DNA of 64,000 nucleotides, from positions 124,001 through 188,000 of the forward strand of contig CAJYKV010000024.1 of NCBI GenBank assembly GCA_913774955.1. Reading direction: 5' to 3'. The notes under the pieces were generated by a model. That model was not told the origin of the DNA and made no database searches. It worked only from the letters and a program-made list of their open reading frames with translations. The position numbers and the translations under genes are program-made. Positions within the stretch are counted from its first letter, which is position 1. Every line of letters starts with the position of its first letter. Below, in pieces: positions 1-8,117 of the stretch. Origin of the DNA: an uncultured Acidovorax sp. Lineage in GTDB: Bacteria > Pseudomonadota > Gammaproteobacteria > Burkholderiales > Burkholderiaceae_C.

Positions 1-39
1 AAGCGCCTGCCCAGCCCCATCGGCGTGGGTGCGGACTGA
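1..39 (+). CDS. C-terminal tail of an upstream gene (partial)
   Basis: The first 39 bases read in frame 1 as the tail KRLPSPIGVGAD followed by TGA, 23 bases before the next start codon. The short spacing fits an operon running into the SCP2-like gene, but 12 residues are too few to assign a family. Confidence 0.4.
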   Translation, partial: KRLPSPIGVGAD

Positions 40-62
40 GCACCCCACGAAAGGATCGCGCC

Positions 63-449
63 ATGACCGAATCCCTGCAGCAACGCTTCGAAGCCATCGC
101 GCAGCGCGTGAACGCCGACGAACGGCTGGTGCACCGCGGCCGCACCCTGACCGCAGACCTCAAGGTGGTGGTCGGCGACGTGCCCTACCTGCTGCAGATC
201 CGCGGCGGCCGGATCGAGGGCCTGACGGCGCAGATGCCGCTGTTCGCGCCGGCCGATCTGGTCATCCGCGGCACCGAGGAGGCCTGGGCGGCCCTGTGGG
301 AGCCCATCCCCCGTCCCGGCTGGCACGACCTGTTCGCCCTGACCAAGCGCGGCGCCATGGCCATCGAGGGCGACTCGCACGTGCTGTTCGCCCACCTGCA
401 GTACCTGAAGGACGTCCTGGCCCTGCCACGCCGGGCGCCGTCCCATTGA
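63..449 (+). CDS. SCP2-like small protein
   Basis: This is a 128-residue soluble protein without signal peptide or membrane segment. The pattern of a short N-terminal helix, a central beta-rich part (VPYLLQIRGGRIEGL, then ADLVIRGTEEAW) and a C-terminal helix that includes a KRGAMAIEGD segment resembles small SCP2 (sterol carrier protein 2-like) domains, which bind lipids or acyl-CoA. The start follows an AAGGA ribosome-binding site. It sits 20 bases upstream of an alpha/beta hydrolase and is probably cotranscribed with it. The assignment rests on fold-like patterning only, so a hypothetical protein remains a fair label. Confidence 0.55.
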   Translation: MTESLQQRFEAIAQRVNADERLVHRGRTLTADLKVVVGDVPYLLQIRGGRIEGLTAQMPLFAPADLVIRGTEEAWAALWEPIPRPGWHDLFALTKRGAMAIEGDSHVLFAHLQYLKDVLALPRRAPSH

Positions 450-469
450 ACCCGACGAGAGGAAACGCG

Positions 470-1345
470 ATGAAAGCCACCCTGGAACCCATCGTCGGCC
501 GGTACGTGCATTTCGACATCCTGGGCGAAACCTGCCGCGTGTACTTCGAGGAATGCGGCCAGGGCATTCCCCTGCTCTGCCTGCACACCGCCGGATCGGA
601 CGGCCGCCAGTTCCGCCATCTGCTGTGCGACGAGGACGTCACCTCGCGCTTCCGCGTGATCGCCTTCGACATGCCGTGGCACGGCAAGTCCTACCCGCCC
701 GTCGGCTTCCAGGACCGCGATTACGAGCTGACCACCGAGCGCTACGTGGCCACCATCCGCGCATTCATCGCGGCGCTCGGGCTGGACCGGCCCGTGGTCA
801 TGGGCTGCTCGATCGGCGGGCGCATCGTGCTGCAGTTGGCGCACGCCCACGGCCGGGAGTTCCGCGCGCTCATCGGGCTCGAGGGCGCCGACCATCAGCA
901 GCCCTGGTACGACACCAGCTGGCTGAACCGCCCCGACGTGCACGGCGGCGAGGTCTGCGCGGCGCTGGTCTCCGGCCTGGTCGCGCCGCAGAGCCCCGCG
1001 CAGTACCGCCACGAAACGCTGTGGCAGTACCGGCAGAGCGGCCCGGGCATCTTCCGCGGCGATCTGTACTTCTACCGCGTCGATTCGGACCTGCGCGGCA
1101 GGCTGGGCGGCATCGATACGCAGACGACACCGCTCTACCTGCTCACCGGGGAGTACGACTTCTCGTGCAGCCCGGAAGACACGCTGCGCACCGCGCAGGG
1201 CATTCCCGGCGCGCAGGCGGTGGTGATGAAGGAACTCGGGCACTTCCCGATGAGCGAGAACCCCGTGCAGTTCAAGAAGTACATCGCCCCGGTGCTGGAC
1301 GAGATCGCGCAGCGCCAGCACGCCGTCCCGCCCTCCGGTTCCTGA
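470..1345 (+). CDS. Alpha/beta hydrolase
   Basis: A 291-residue cytoplasmic hydrolase. The nucleophile elbow is GCSIGG with Ser114. An oxyanion-type LHTAGSDG segment lies near residues 39-46. The acid is probably the Asp of LLTGEYDFS, and the catalytic His lies in ELGHFPMSENP near the C-terminus. The reading frame is open further upstream, but the ATG at 470 has a good GAGAGGAAA ribosome-binding site and begins a typical N-terminus. Next to an SCP2-like protein and upstream of a Liv-type importer, it likely hydrolyses an ester, lactone or C-C bond of an imported carboxylate. The substrate cannot be read from sequence. Confidence 0.85.
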   Translation: MKATLEPIVGRYVHFDILGETCRVYFEECGQGIPLLCLHTAGSDGRQFRHLLCDEDVTSRFRVIAFDMPWHGKSYPPVGFQDRDYELTTERYVATIRAFIAALGLDRPVVMGCSIGGRIVLQLAHAHGREFRALIGLEGADHQQPWYDTSWLNRPDVHGGEVCAALVSGLVAPQSPAQYRHETLWQYRQSGPGIFRGDLYFYRVDSDLRGRLGGIDTQTTPLYLLTGEYDFSCSPEDTLRTAQGIPGAQAVVMKELGHFPMSENPVQFKKYIAPVLDEIAQRQHAVPPSGS

Positions 1346-1395
1346 TTTCCCTTTTTTTCCCGCCGGCCACACAACACACATTCCAGGAGACAACC

Positions 1396-2565
1396 ATGAA
1401 GAAGACCTTCGCCGCCACCGCCGCCGCCCTCGCCACCCTCTGCCTCGCAGGCCCTGCCTCGGCCCAGGAGGAGATCAAGATCGGCGCCATCGTCACGCTG
1501 TCGGGCGCGGGCGCGGCCTGGGGGCAGGCGATGCTCTACGCCGCCGAACTCGCGGCCGACGACGTGAATGCCAAGGGCGGCCTGGAAGTGGGCGGCAAGA
1601 AGCACCCGGTGAAAGTGGTGGCCTACGACGACAAGTACCAGGCCGGCGAGGCGGTGACGGCGGCCAACCGCCTGATCTTCGAGGACAAGGTGCAGTACAT
1701 CATCGGCCCGGTCGGCTCCGCCGCCGCGCTGGCGGTGTCGCCCATCGTGAACAAGAACAAGGTGGTGATGCTCACGCTCGGCTTCACCGACAAGGCGCTC
1801 GCCAAGGACAAGCCCTTCAACTTCCGCCCCAACCTGACGACGATGGAAACGTCCCAGCCCCAGATCGACTGGATCGTGAAGGCCAAGGGCGTGAAGAAGG
1901 TGGGCGGCCTGTTCCCGAACGACGAAACCGGCCAGCAGATCGCACAGGATCTGGAGAAGGCCTACGCCAAGGCCGGCGCCCAACTGAACGCCAAGGAATT
2001 CTTCGAGCGCGAGCGCGTGGACATGATGCCGCTGCTCACCCGCCTGATGGCCCGGGGCGTCGATGCGATCGAGCTGGACGGCAACGCGCCCGGCACCGCA
2101 GGCCTGATCGTCAAGCAGGCGCGCGAGCTGGGCTTCAAGGGCGCGATCATCCGCAGCGGCGGCCCCGCGACACCCGAGATCGTGAACGTGGCAGGCGCCG
2201 GCGCGACCAACGGCATGCTGGTGAACACGCCGGTCAACCCGGCCAATGCCGACGTCAAGGCGTACTCCGAGCGCTACTTCGCCAAGTACAAGAAGCGCAT
2301 GAACGGCTTCAGCCCGGCGTTCTACGACGGCACGCGCATGCTGTTCCAGGCCATGGCATCGGCCGGCACCGCGGCGGACACCGACAAGGTGCGCACCGCG
2401 CTCGAAAACATCAAGGACTACAAAGGCATCCTGGGCACGCTGAACTGGACGGGTGCCCAGGTCTACGGCGTCGCCCACCAGGTCGACGCGCCCTTCTACA
2501 TCGCCCGCGTGCAGGACGGCCAGGAAGTGGTCGAGGCGACCTGCTCGCTCACCGCCTGCAAGTGA
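1396..2565 (+). CDS. livK: Branched-chain amino acid-type ABC transporter, periplasmic binding protein
   Basis: A 389-residue Leu/Ile/Val-binding-protein family receptor (Peripla_BP_6). A Sec signal peptide covers about residues 1-24 (MKKTFAATAAALATLCLAGPASA) and is followed by the typical EEIKIGAIVTLSGAGAAWGQ start of lobe 1. It captures a ligand in the periplasm for the LivHM permease encoded just downstream. The start has AGGAGA eight bases upstream. In Comamonadaceae such receptors often bind aromatic or other carboxylates rather than leucine, and the neighbouring hydrolases suggest that here. The ligand is not determinable from sequence. Confidence 0.92.
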   Translation: MKKTFAATAAALATLCLAGPASAQEEIKIGAIVTLSGAGAAWGQAMLYAAELAADDVNAKGGLEVGGKKHPVKVVAYDDKYQAGEAVTAANRLIFEDKVQYIIGPVGSAAALAVSPIVNKNKVVMLTLGFTDKALAKDKPFNFRPNLTTMETSQPQIDWIVKAKGVKKVGGLFPNDETGQQIAQDLEKAYAKAGAQLNAKEFFERERVDMMPLLTRLMARGVDAIELDGNAPGTAGLIVKQARELGFKGAIIRSGGPATPEIVNVAGAGATNGMLVNTPVNPANADVKAYSERYFAKYKKRMNGFSPAFYDGTRMLFQAMASAGTAADTDKVRTALENIKDYKGILGTLNWTGAQVYGVAHQVDAPFYIARVQDGQEVVEATCSLTACK

Positions 2566-2593
2566 CCGGCGCCCACTCTCCGGGAACACCGCC

Positions 2594-3463
2594 GTGGATT
2601 TCACTTTCCTGCTCGGCCAGGCGCTGACCAACGGCCTCATCATCGGGTTGCTCTACCTGCTGATGGCCATCGGCTTCACGCTGGTCTTCGGCGTCATGCG
2701 CGTGGTGAACTTCGCGCATGGCGAGTTCTACATGCTGGGCGCCTTCGTGGCCTACGTCTGCGTCACGAAGCTGCAACTGCCCTTTCTGGCCGCCGTGCTC
2801 GCCACCTTCGCCGTCACGCTGGTGGCCGGCTGGCTGATCGAAGTGGTGGTGATGAAGGGCTTCCGGGGCGACGAGCTCAACGGGATGATCGCCACCATCG
2901 GCCTGGCGATGATCCTGCAGAACGGCGCGCTGCTGGTCTTCGGGCCCGATCCGCAGTCGATGCCCGCCGTGGCCGAAGGCGTGGTCTCGCTCGGGCCGGT
3001 GGTGCTGCCGATGTCGCGGCTCTACGTGGTGGTGTTCTCGGTGGCCGTGCTGGCGGCGCTCTACGGCTTTCTCATGCACAGCCGCGGCGGCCGCGCGCTG
3101 CGCGCCGTGGTGCAGGACATCGAGATCGCGAACGCCCAGGGCATCCGCTCGCAGTTCATGTACCCGCTGGGCTTCGGCATCGGCGTGGGGCTGGCGGCGG
3201 TGGCCGGCGCGCTGATGGCGCCCGTCTTCTCGGTGTCGCCCGGCATCGGCTCCACGCCGCTGCTCAAGGCGTTCATCGTGGTGATCCTCGGCGGGCTGGG
3301 CAGCATCCCGGGCGCGGCGCTCGCGGCCCTGCTGCTGGGCGTGTTCGAGAGCGTGGCCAACACCTTCATGTCCAGCAGCGTGTCCGACATGCTGCTCTTC
3401 GGCTTCGTGATCCTGATGCTGATCTTCCGCCCCTCGGGCCTGCTCGGAAAGGCAGGTCGCTGA
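2594..3463 (+). CDS. livH: Branched-chain amino acid-type ABC transporter permease LivH
   Basis: A 289-residue inner-membrane permease with about eight hydrophobic segments. It carries the LivH hallmark GFTLVFGVMRVVNFAHGEFYMLGAF near residues 24-48 and the conserved VVLGGLGSIPGA-type loop (VVILGGLGSIPGAALAALL) toward the C-terminus. The start is taken as GTG at 2594, because the frame before it encodes the receptor tail in another frame and the protein begins in the usual way (DFTFLLGQALTNGL). It is the second gene of the livKHMGF operon, 28 bases after livK and 3 bases before livM. Confidence 0.92.
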   Translation: MDFTFLLGQALTNGLIIGLLYLLMAIGFTLVFGVMRVVNFAHGEFYMLGAFVAYVCVTKLQLPFLAAVLATFAVTLVAGWLIEVVVMKGFRGDELNGMIATIGLAMILQNGALLVFGPDPQSMPAVAEGVVSLGPVVLPMSRLYVVVFSVAVLAALYGFLMHSRGGRALRAVVQDIEIANAQGIRSQFMYPLGFGIGVGLAAVAGALMAPVFSVSPGIGSTPLLKAFIVVILGGLGSIPGAALAALLLGVFESVANTFMSSSVSDMLLFGFVILMLIFRPSGLLGKAGR

Positions 3464-3466
3464 ACC

Positions 3467-4474
3467 ATGGACCAAGCTCCCACCATGCACCCCACCCCTG
3501 CCCCGGGCCCGGCGGCCTCCGCATCGCCGGCCGCGCCAGGAGCCCCCTGGAAGGCCTGGATTCCCGCGCTGCTGGCGCTCTTCGCCATGCCGCTGCTGCT
3601 GGCCGGCAATCCGTTCTACGTGCACCTCGCGGTGCTCATCTGCATCAACATCGTCTTCGTGAACGGGCTGTCGGTCATCAGCCGCACGGGGCAGCTGTCG
3701 TTCTGCCATGCCGCGTTCATGGGCATGGGTGCGTTCACGGCGGTGATCTGCACCACGCGCCTGCACACGCCTTTCGCCGTCTCGGTGCTGGCGGGCGTGG
3801 GCGTCTCCGTGCTGGTGGCCTGGCTGCTGGGCGCCGTGATCCTGCGCCTGCAGGGCGTGTACTTCGTGCTGGTCACCTTCTGCTTCGGCGAGCTGTTCCG
3901 GCTCGTGCTGCTGGAAGGCGGCAGCCTTACCGGCGGCGCGAACGGCATCGCCAGCATCCCGCCGGCCAGCATCTTCGGCATCGCGCTGGACAGCAAGCTG
4001 TCGTTCTACGGCCTAGCGGCGGCCAGCGCCTTCGCGTCGATCGTGCTGCTGATCGCGCTCTTCAAGACGCCGCGCGGGCACGAACTCGACGCGGTGGGCG
4101 ACAACCCCGACCTGGCCGAGGCGAGCGGCATCGGCATCCAGGGCACGCAGATGTTCGCCTTCCTGCTGGGCAGCGGTCTCGCGGGCTTCGCGGGCGCGCT
4201 GCTCGCGCACTACCTGGGTTTCGTGTCGCCCGAGTCGTTCAGCCAGCACGTGTCCGTGGCGGCCATCATCATGCTGGTGATCGGCGGGCGCGGCTCGGTG
4301 GTCGGCCCGATCCTCGGCGCGCTCATCATGACGCCGCTGCCGGAGCTGTTCCGCAGCGCGATCGAGACGCAGAACATCCTCTACGGGATCACGCTGATCC
4401 TGGTGCTCAAATTCCTGCCGATGGGTCTGGTCGGCATCGGCGCCCGGCTGCGGCGCCAGAAAGGCGCGCGATGA
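3467..4474 (+). CDS. livM: Branched-chain amino acid-type ABC transporter permease LivM
   Basis: A 335-residue inner-membrane permease with about ten hydrophobic segments. The LivM-type motif GQLSFCHAAFMGMGAF lies near residue 75, and GGRGSVVGPILGAL occurs in the C-terminal third. The first 25 residues are Pro/Ala-rich and not part of the conserved core, so translation may begin at the ATG at 3485 instead. It pairs with LivH to form the channel. The stop overlaps the livG start by four bases (ATGA), indicating translational coupling. Confidence 0.92.
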   Translation: MDQAPTMHPTPAPGPAASASPAAPGAPWKAWIPALLALFAMPLLLAGNPFYVHLAVLICINIVFVNGLSVISRTGQLSFCHAAFMGMGAFTAVICTTRLHTPFAVSVLAGVGVSVLVAWLLGAVILRLQGVYFVLVTFCFGELFRLVLLEGGSLTGGANGIASIPPASIFGIALDSKLSFYGLAAASAFASIVLLIALFKTPRGHELDAVGDNPDLAEASGIGIQGTQMFAFLLGSGLAGFAGALLAHYLGFVSPESFSQHVSVAAIIMLVIGGRGSVVGPILGALIMTPLPELFRSAIETQNILYGITLILVLKFLPMGLVGIGARLRRQKGAR

Positions 4475-5250
4475 CCGCATTGCTCACCATCGAGGGCCTG
4501 GGCAAGAATTTCGGCGGCCTGGCCGCCGTGCGCGACCTGGGCTTCACGCTGAACGAGGGCGAGATCGTCGGGCTGATCGGCCCGAACGGCGCCGGCAAGA
4601 GCACGGCGTTCAACATGATCAGCGGCGCGCTGCCGCCCTCTGCCGGCCGCATCGTCTTCGCGGGCGAGGACATCACCGGCCGCAAGCCGAGCCAGGTGGT
4701 GCGCCACGGCCTGGCGCGCACCTTCCAGTCGGCCACGGTCTACCCGAAATCGACGGTGCAGGAGAACGTCTACCGCGGCGCGCTCTGCCATTTCGGCGTG
4801 CCCGTCTGGGCGCAGATCGCGCAGACCGCCGCCTACCGGGACGCATGCCGCCGGGTGCGCGAGCAGGTGGACCAGGTGCTGGAGACCACGGGGCTCGCGC
4901 CGCTGCGGCACGAGATCGCGGGCGAGCTGGCGTACGGCCACCAGAAGCGCATCGGCGTGGCCGTGGGCCTGGCCACCCGGCCGCGCCTGCTGCTGCTCGA
5001 CGAGCCCGCCGCCGGCCTCAACCCCGAGGAATGCGCCGAGTTCGGGCGGCTGCTCAAGACGCTGCGCGACGCGCACGGCATTTCGCTGCTGTTCGTCGAG
5101 CACCACATGGCGCTGGTGATGGGCACCTGCGAGAAGATCATCGTCCTCGTGCAGGGACAGAAGATCGCGCAGGGCACGGCGGAAGAAATCCGCAACAGCC
5201 CGGCGGTGATCGAGGCCTACCTGGGAGTGGATGAAGATGCGCACGCTTGA
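4471..5250 (+). CDS. livG: Branched-chain amino acid-type ABC transporter ATP-binding protein LivG
   Basis: A 259-residue ABC ATPase. Walker A is GPNGAGKST, the LivG-type signature is LAYGHQKRI in place of LSGGQ, Walker B is LLLLDEPAAGL, and the switch histidine lies in FVEHHM. The C-terminal GTAEEIRNSPAVIEAYLG stretch is typical of LivG. It energises import through LivHM together with LivF. The gene overlaps livM by four bases, and livF begins within its last codons. Confidence 0.94.
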   Translation: MTALLTIEGLGKNFGGLAAVRDLGFTLNEGEIVGLIGPNGAGKSTAFNMISGALPPSAGRIVFAGEDITGRKPSQVVRHGLARTFQSATVYPKSTVQENVYRGALCHFGVPVWAQIAQTAAYRDACRRVREQVDQVLETTGLAPLRHEIAGELAYGHQKRIGVAVGLATRPRLLLLDEPAAGLNPEECAEFGRLLKTLRDAHGISLLFVEHHMALVMGTCEKIIVLVQGQKIAQGTAEEIRNSPAVIEAYLGVDEDAHA

Positions 5251-5950
5251 AGTGAAGGACATCGTCGTCCACTACGGCCTCGTGCAGGCCCTGCACGGCG
5301 TGGGCTTCCGGATCGATGCCGGCAAGATCGTGGCGCTGATCGGCTCCAACGGGGCCGGCAAGAGCACCACGCTCAAGGCGCTCATGGGCCTGAAGCGCCT
5401 GACCTCCGGCGCGCTGCTGCTGGACGGCGAGCCGATCGAGGGCACGCACGCGGCGCAGCGCGTCGGGCTGGGGCTGGCGCTGTCGCCCGAAGGCCGCCGG
5501 CTCTTTCCGCGCATGTCCGTCTGGGAGAACCTGATGGTGGGCGCGCACACGGTGCGCTCGTCCGCGCAGCGCACCCGGTCGCTGGATCTGGTCTATGAAC
5601 TCTTTCCGCGCGTGAAGGAGCGGCGCGAGCAGATGGCGGGGTCGCTCTCGGGCGGCGAGCAGCAGATGGTGGCCATCGGCCGGGCGCTGATGTCGCACCC
5701 GCGCATCCTGATGCTCGACGAGCCTTCGCTCGGCATCGCGCCCAAGATCGTCTCGGAGATCGCGCAGGCGATCCGGCGGCTGAATGCGGAGACCGGCATC
5801 TCCGTCGTCCTGGTCGAGCAGAACGCGCGGCTGGCCCTGAAGATGGCGCACGACGCCTACGTGTTCGAGCAGGGAAGCGTGATCCGTTCGGGCTCGGGGC
5901 AGGAACTGCTGAACGACGCCTTCGTGCAGAAGGCCTTCCTCGGCATCTGA
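5231..5950 (+). CDS. livF: Branched-chain amino acid-type ABC transporter ATP-binding protein LivF
   Basis: A 239-residue ABC ATPase with Walker A GSNGAGKST, signature LSGGEQQM, Walker B ILMLDEPSLGI and the switch region LVEQNARLAL. The C-terminus GSGQELLNDAFVQKAFLG is the usual LivF ending. It is the last gene of the complete importer and overlaps livG by 20 bases. Two ATGs (5231 and 5237) are possible, and either gives the full domain. Confidence 0.94.
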   Translation: MKMRTLEVKDIVVHYGLVQALHGVGFRIDAGKIVALIGSNGAGKSTTLKALMGLKRLTSGALLLDGEPIEGTHAAQRVGLGLALSPEGRRLFPRMSVWENLMVGAHTVRSSAQRTRSLDLVYELFPRVKERREQMAGSLSGGEQQMVAIGRALMSHPRILMLDEPSLGIAPKIVSEIAQAIRRLNAETGISVVLVEQNARLALKMAHDAYVFEQGSVIRSGSGQELLNDAFVQKAFLGI

Positions 5951-5983
5951 ACCGAAGCCCGCACACGGAAAGGAACCCACCCC

Positions 5984-7024
5984 ATGAATCCGCAGACCTC
6001 CCCCGCCACCCTGCCGGTCATCCCGCGCGCGGAAGTGCGGCCCGCCTGGCTCACGCAGCACACCGAGGCGGCACTGGAGCCCGATCTCGCCATCATCGAT
6101 CCGCACCACCACCTGTCCGACCACGGCTGGGGCGGCTACCTGGCGGACGACCTGCTGGCCGACCTGGGCTCGGGCCACCGCATCGAAGCGACCGTCTTCA
6201 TCCAGGTGGGCTTCGCCTACCGGGGCGGCGGCCCGGAAGCCTTGAGGCCCGTGGGCGAGACCGAGCGGGTGGTCCGCATCGCGCGCGAGGCCGCCCAGGC
6301 GGGGCATGCCACGCGGCTCTGCGCCGGCATCGTCGGCTTCGCCGACCTTTCGCTGGGCGCGGCCGTCGAAGATGTGCTCGCCGCGCAGATCGAGGCCGGT
6401 GCCGGGCGCTTTCGCGGCATCCGCTGCCATGCCGCGGCGCATGCGGAGTTCCAGTACGGCGTCATGCAGGCGCCGCCGCTGCACCTCTATATGGCACCAG
6501 CGTTCCGCGACGGCTTCGCCCGCCTGGCGCAGTTCGGGCTCAGTTTCGACTCCTGGGCCTACCACACCCAGCTGCAAGAACTCGCCGACCTCGCCCGCGC
6601 CTTCCCCCAGACGCCCGTGGCGATCGACCACGTCGGCGCGCCGGTCGGCGTCGGGCCCTATGCGGGCCGGCGTGATGCGGTGTTCGCCGAGTGGCGGGCC
6701 GACATGCGCCGCATCGCCGAATTGCCGAACGTCTGCGTCAAGCTGGGCGGGCTCGGCATGAGCGTGATCGGCTTCCCGTTCCACCTGCGGGAGGCACCGC
6801 CCACTTCCGAACAGCTGGCCCAGGCCTGGGGACCTTACCTCCGCGAATGCATCGAGATCTTCGGCCCGCGGCGGTGCATGTTCGAGAGCAACTTCCCCGT
6901 CGACAAGGGCACGTGCAGCTACGCCGTGCTCTGGAACGCGTTCAAGCGCATCACGGCGGACCTGTCCGAGGACGACAAGCGCTGGCTCTACCACGACACC
7001 GCCGCGCAGTTCTACCGCCTCTGA
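5984..7024 (+). CDS. Amidohydrolase-2 family metal-dependent hydrolase
   Basis: A 346-residue cytoplasmic TIM-barrel protein of the amidohydrolase_2 (PDC/lactonase-like) family. The N-terminal metal motif appears as IIDPHHHLSDHGWGGYL near residues 33-49. Further metal or substrate positions appear as RGIRCHAAAH, AIDHVGAPVG and, near the C-terminus, MFESNFPVDKG, where an F(E/G)SNFP motif is common in this family. It starts 33 bases after livF with an AAAGGAA ribosome-binding site, so it is likely cotranscribed. Members hydrolyse lactones, imides or dicarboxylates or act as decarboxylases; the exact substrate is unknown. Confidence 0.85.
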   Translation: MNPQTSPATLPVIPRAEVRPAWLTQHTEAALEPDLAIIDPHHHLSDHGWGGYLADDLLADLGSGHRIEATVFIQVGFAYRGGGPEALRPVGETERVVRIAREAAQAGHATRLCAGIVGFADLSLGAAVEDVLAAQIEAGAGRFRGIRCHAAAHAEFQYGVMQAPPLHLYMAPAFRDGFARLAQFGLSFDSWAYHTQLQELADLARAFPQTPVAIDHVGAPVGVGPYAGRRDAVFAEWRADMRRIAELPNVCVKLGGLGMSVIGFPFHLREAPPTSEQLAQAWGPYLRECIEIFGPRRCMFESNFPVDKGTCSYAVLWNAFKRITADLSEDDKRWLYHDTAAQFYRL

Positions 7025-7066
7025 CCCGATTCCTTCAGCAACGATGAAAAACCAGGAGACCCATCC

Positions 7067-8053
7067 ATGACCCACGACTCCCTCACCCGACGGCACGCCC
7101 TGGGCGGCCTGCTGCTGGCCTCGCTCGCGCCCGGCCTGTCCTTCGCGCAGGCGCCCAAGTACCCGAACGACACGGTGCGCATGGTGGTGCCCTACGCCGC
7201 GGGCGGCGCCACGGACATCGTGGCCCGCGCGGTGGTGGACCGGCTCGGCGCGCGCTGGGGCCAGGCCGTGGTGGTCGAGAACAAGCCCGGCGCGGGCACC
7301 ACGCTCGCCGCCGCGCAGATGGCGCGCGCACCCGGCGACGGCTACCAGCTCTACATGACGACGTCGGCGCACACCATCAGCGGCCTGGTCTATCCCAAGC
7401 TCAATTACGACCCGGTGAAGGATTTCGCGCCGCTCAGCCTGATCGCGAAGGTGCCGCTGGTGCTCGTGGTGCGGCCCACGCTGGAGGCGAAGACGGTGGA
7501 CGAGTTCACGCGCTACGTACGCGCCAACCCCGACAAGGCCACCTTCGCCTCGCCGGGCAACGGCACCGCCCAACACCTGGCCGGCGAGATGTTCAACGCC
7601 CGGATGAAGACGCGCATGCTGCACGTGCCCTACAAGGGCGACGCGCCGGCCATCACCGACCTGCTGGGCGGCTCGGTGGACGCCATGTTCGCCACGCTCA
7701 CCGTCGTGCTGCCTCACATCGCCTCGGGCAAGCTGCGCGCGATCGCGCTCGCCAACGGCCAGCGCGTCGAGAAGGTGCCCGAGATCCCCACCTTCGCGGA
7801 GCAGGGCCTGCGGAACTTCGAGGCCGCGACGTGGTTCGGCGTGCTCGCGCCCGCATCGATGCCGGCCGCGCTGCAGAACCGCATCGCCACCGACATCCGC
7901 GCGGTGGTGGACCAGCCGGACCTGCGCGCCAAGCTCATCGACCTCGGCGGCGAGGTGGTCTCCAGTGATCCGGCCGCGTTCGGCACCTTCATGCAGGCCG
8001 AGTACCGCAAGTGGCAGGAGATCGTGAAGCAGTCGGGCGCGACCATCAGCTGA
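7067..8053 (+). CDS. Bug/TctC-family tripartite tricarboxylate receptor
   Basis: A 328-residue periplasmic binding protein. The leader runs to about residue 27 and carries a twin-arginine-like TRRHALGG followed by a hydrophobic core. The mature start PNDTVRMVVPYAAGGATDIVAR is the family signature for the first ligand loop. The second signature region, YASPG or similar, is FASPGNGTAQHLAGEMF. These receptors are greatly expanded in Burkholderiales and mostly bind carboxylates. No TctA/TctB membrane gene is adjacent, as is usual for Bug proteins. It stands between the amidohydrolase and a dehydrogenase pair and probably delivers the same class of substrate. Confidence 0.9.
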   Translation: MTHDSLTRRHALGGLLLASLAPGLSFAQAPKYPNDTVRMVVPYAAGGATDIVARAVVDRLGARWGQAVVVENKPGAGTTLAAAQMARAPGDGYQLYMTTSAHTISGLVYPKLNYDPVKDFAPLSLIAKVPLVLVVRPTLEAKTVDEFTRYVRANPDKATFASPGNGTAQHLAGEMFNARMKTRMLHVPYKGDAPAITDLLGGSVDAMFATLTVVLPHIASGKLRAIALANGQRVEKVPEIPTFAEQGLRNFEAATWFGVLAPASMPAALQNRIATDIRAVVDQPDLRAKLIDLGGEVVSSDPAAFGTFMQAEYRKWQEIVKQSGATIS

Positions 8054-8117
8054 CCGCACGGGCCCGCCGCGAACTCCCTTTTTTTTATCTTTCAGCGCGA
8101 CAGAGAAGACCTTCACC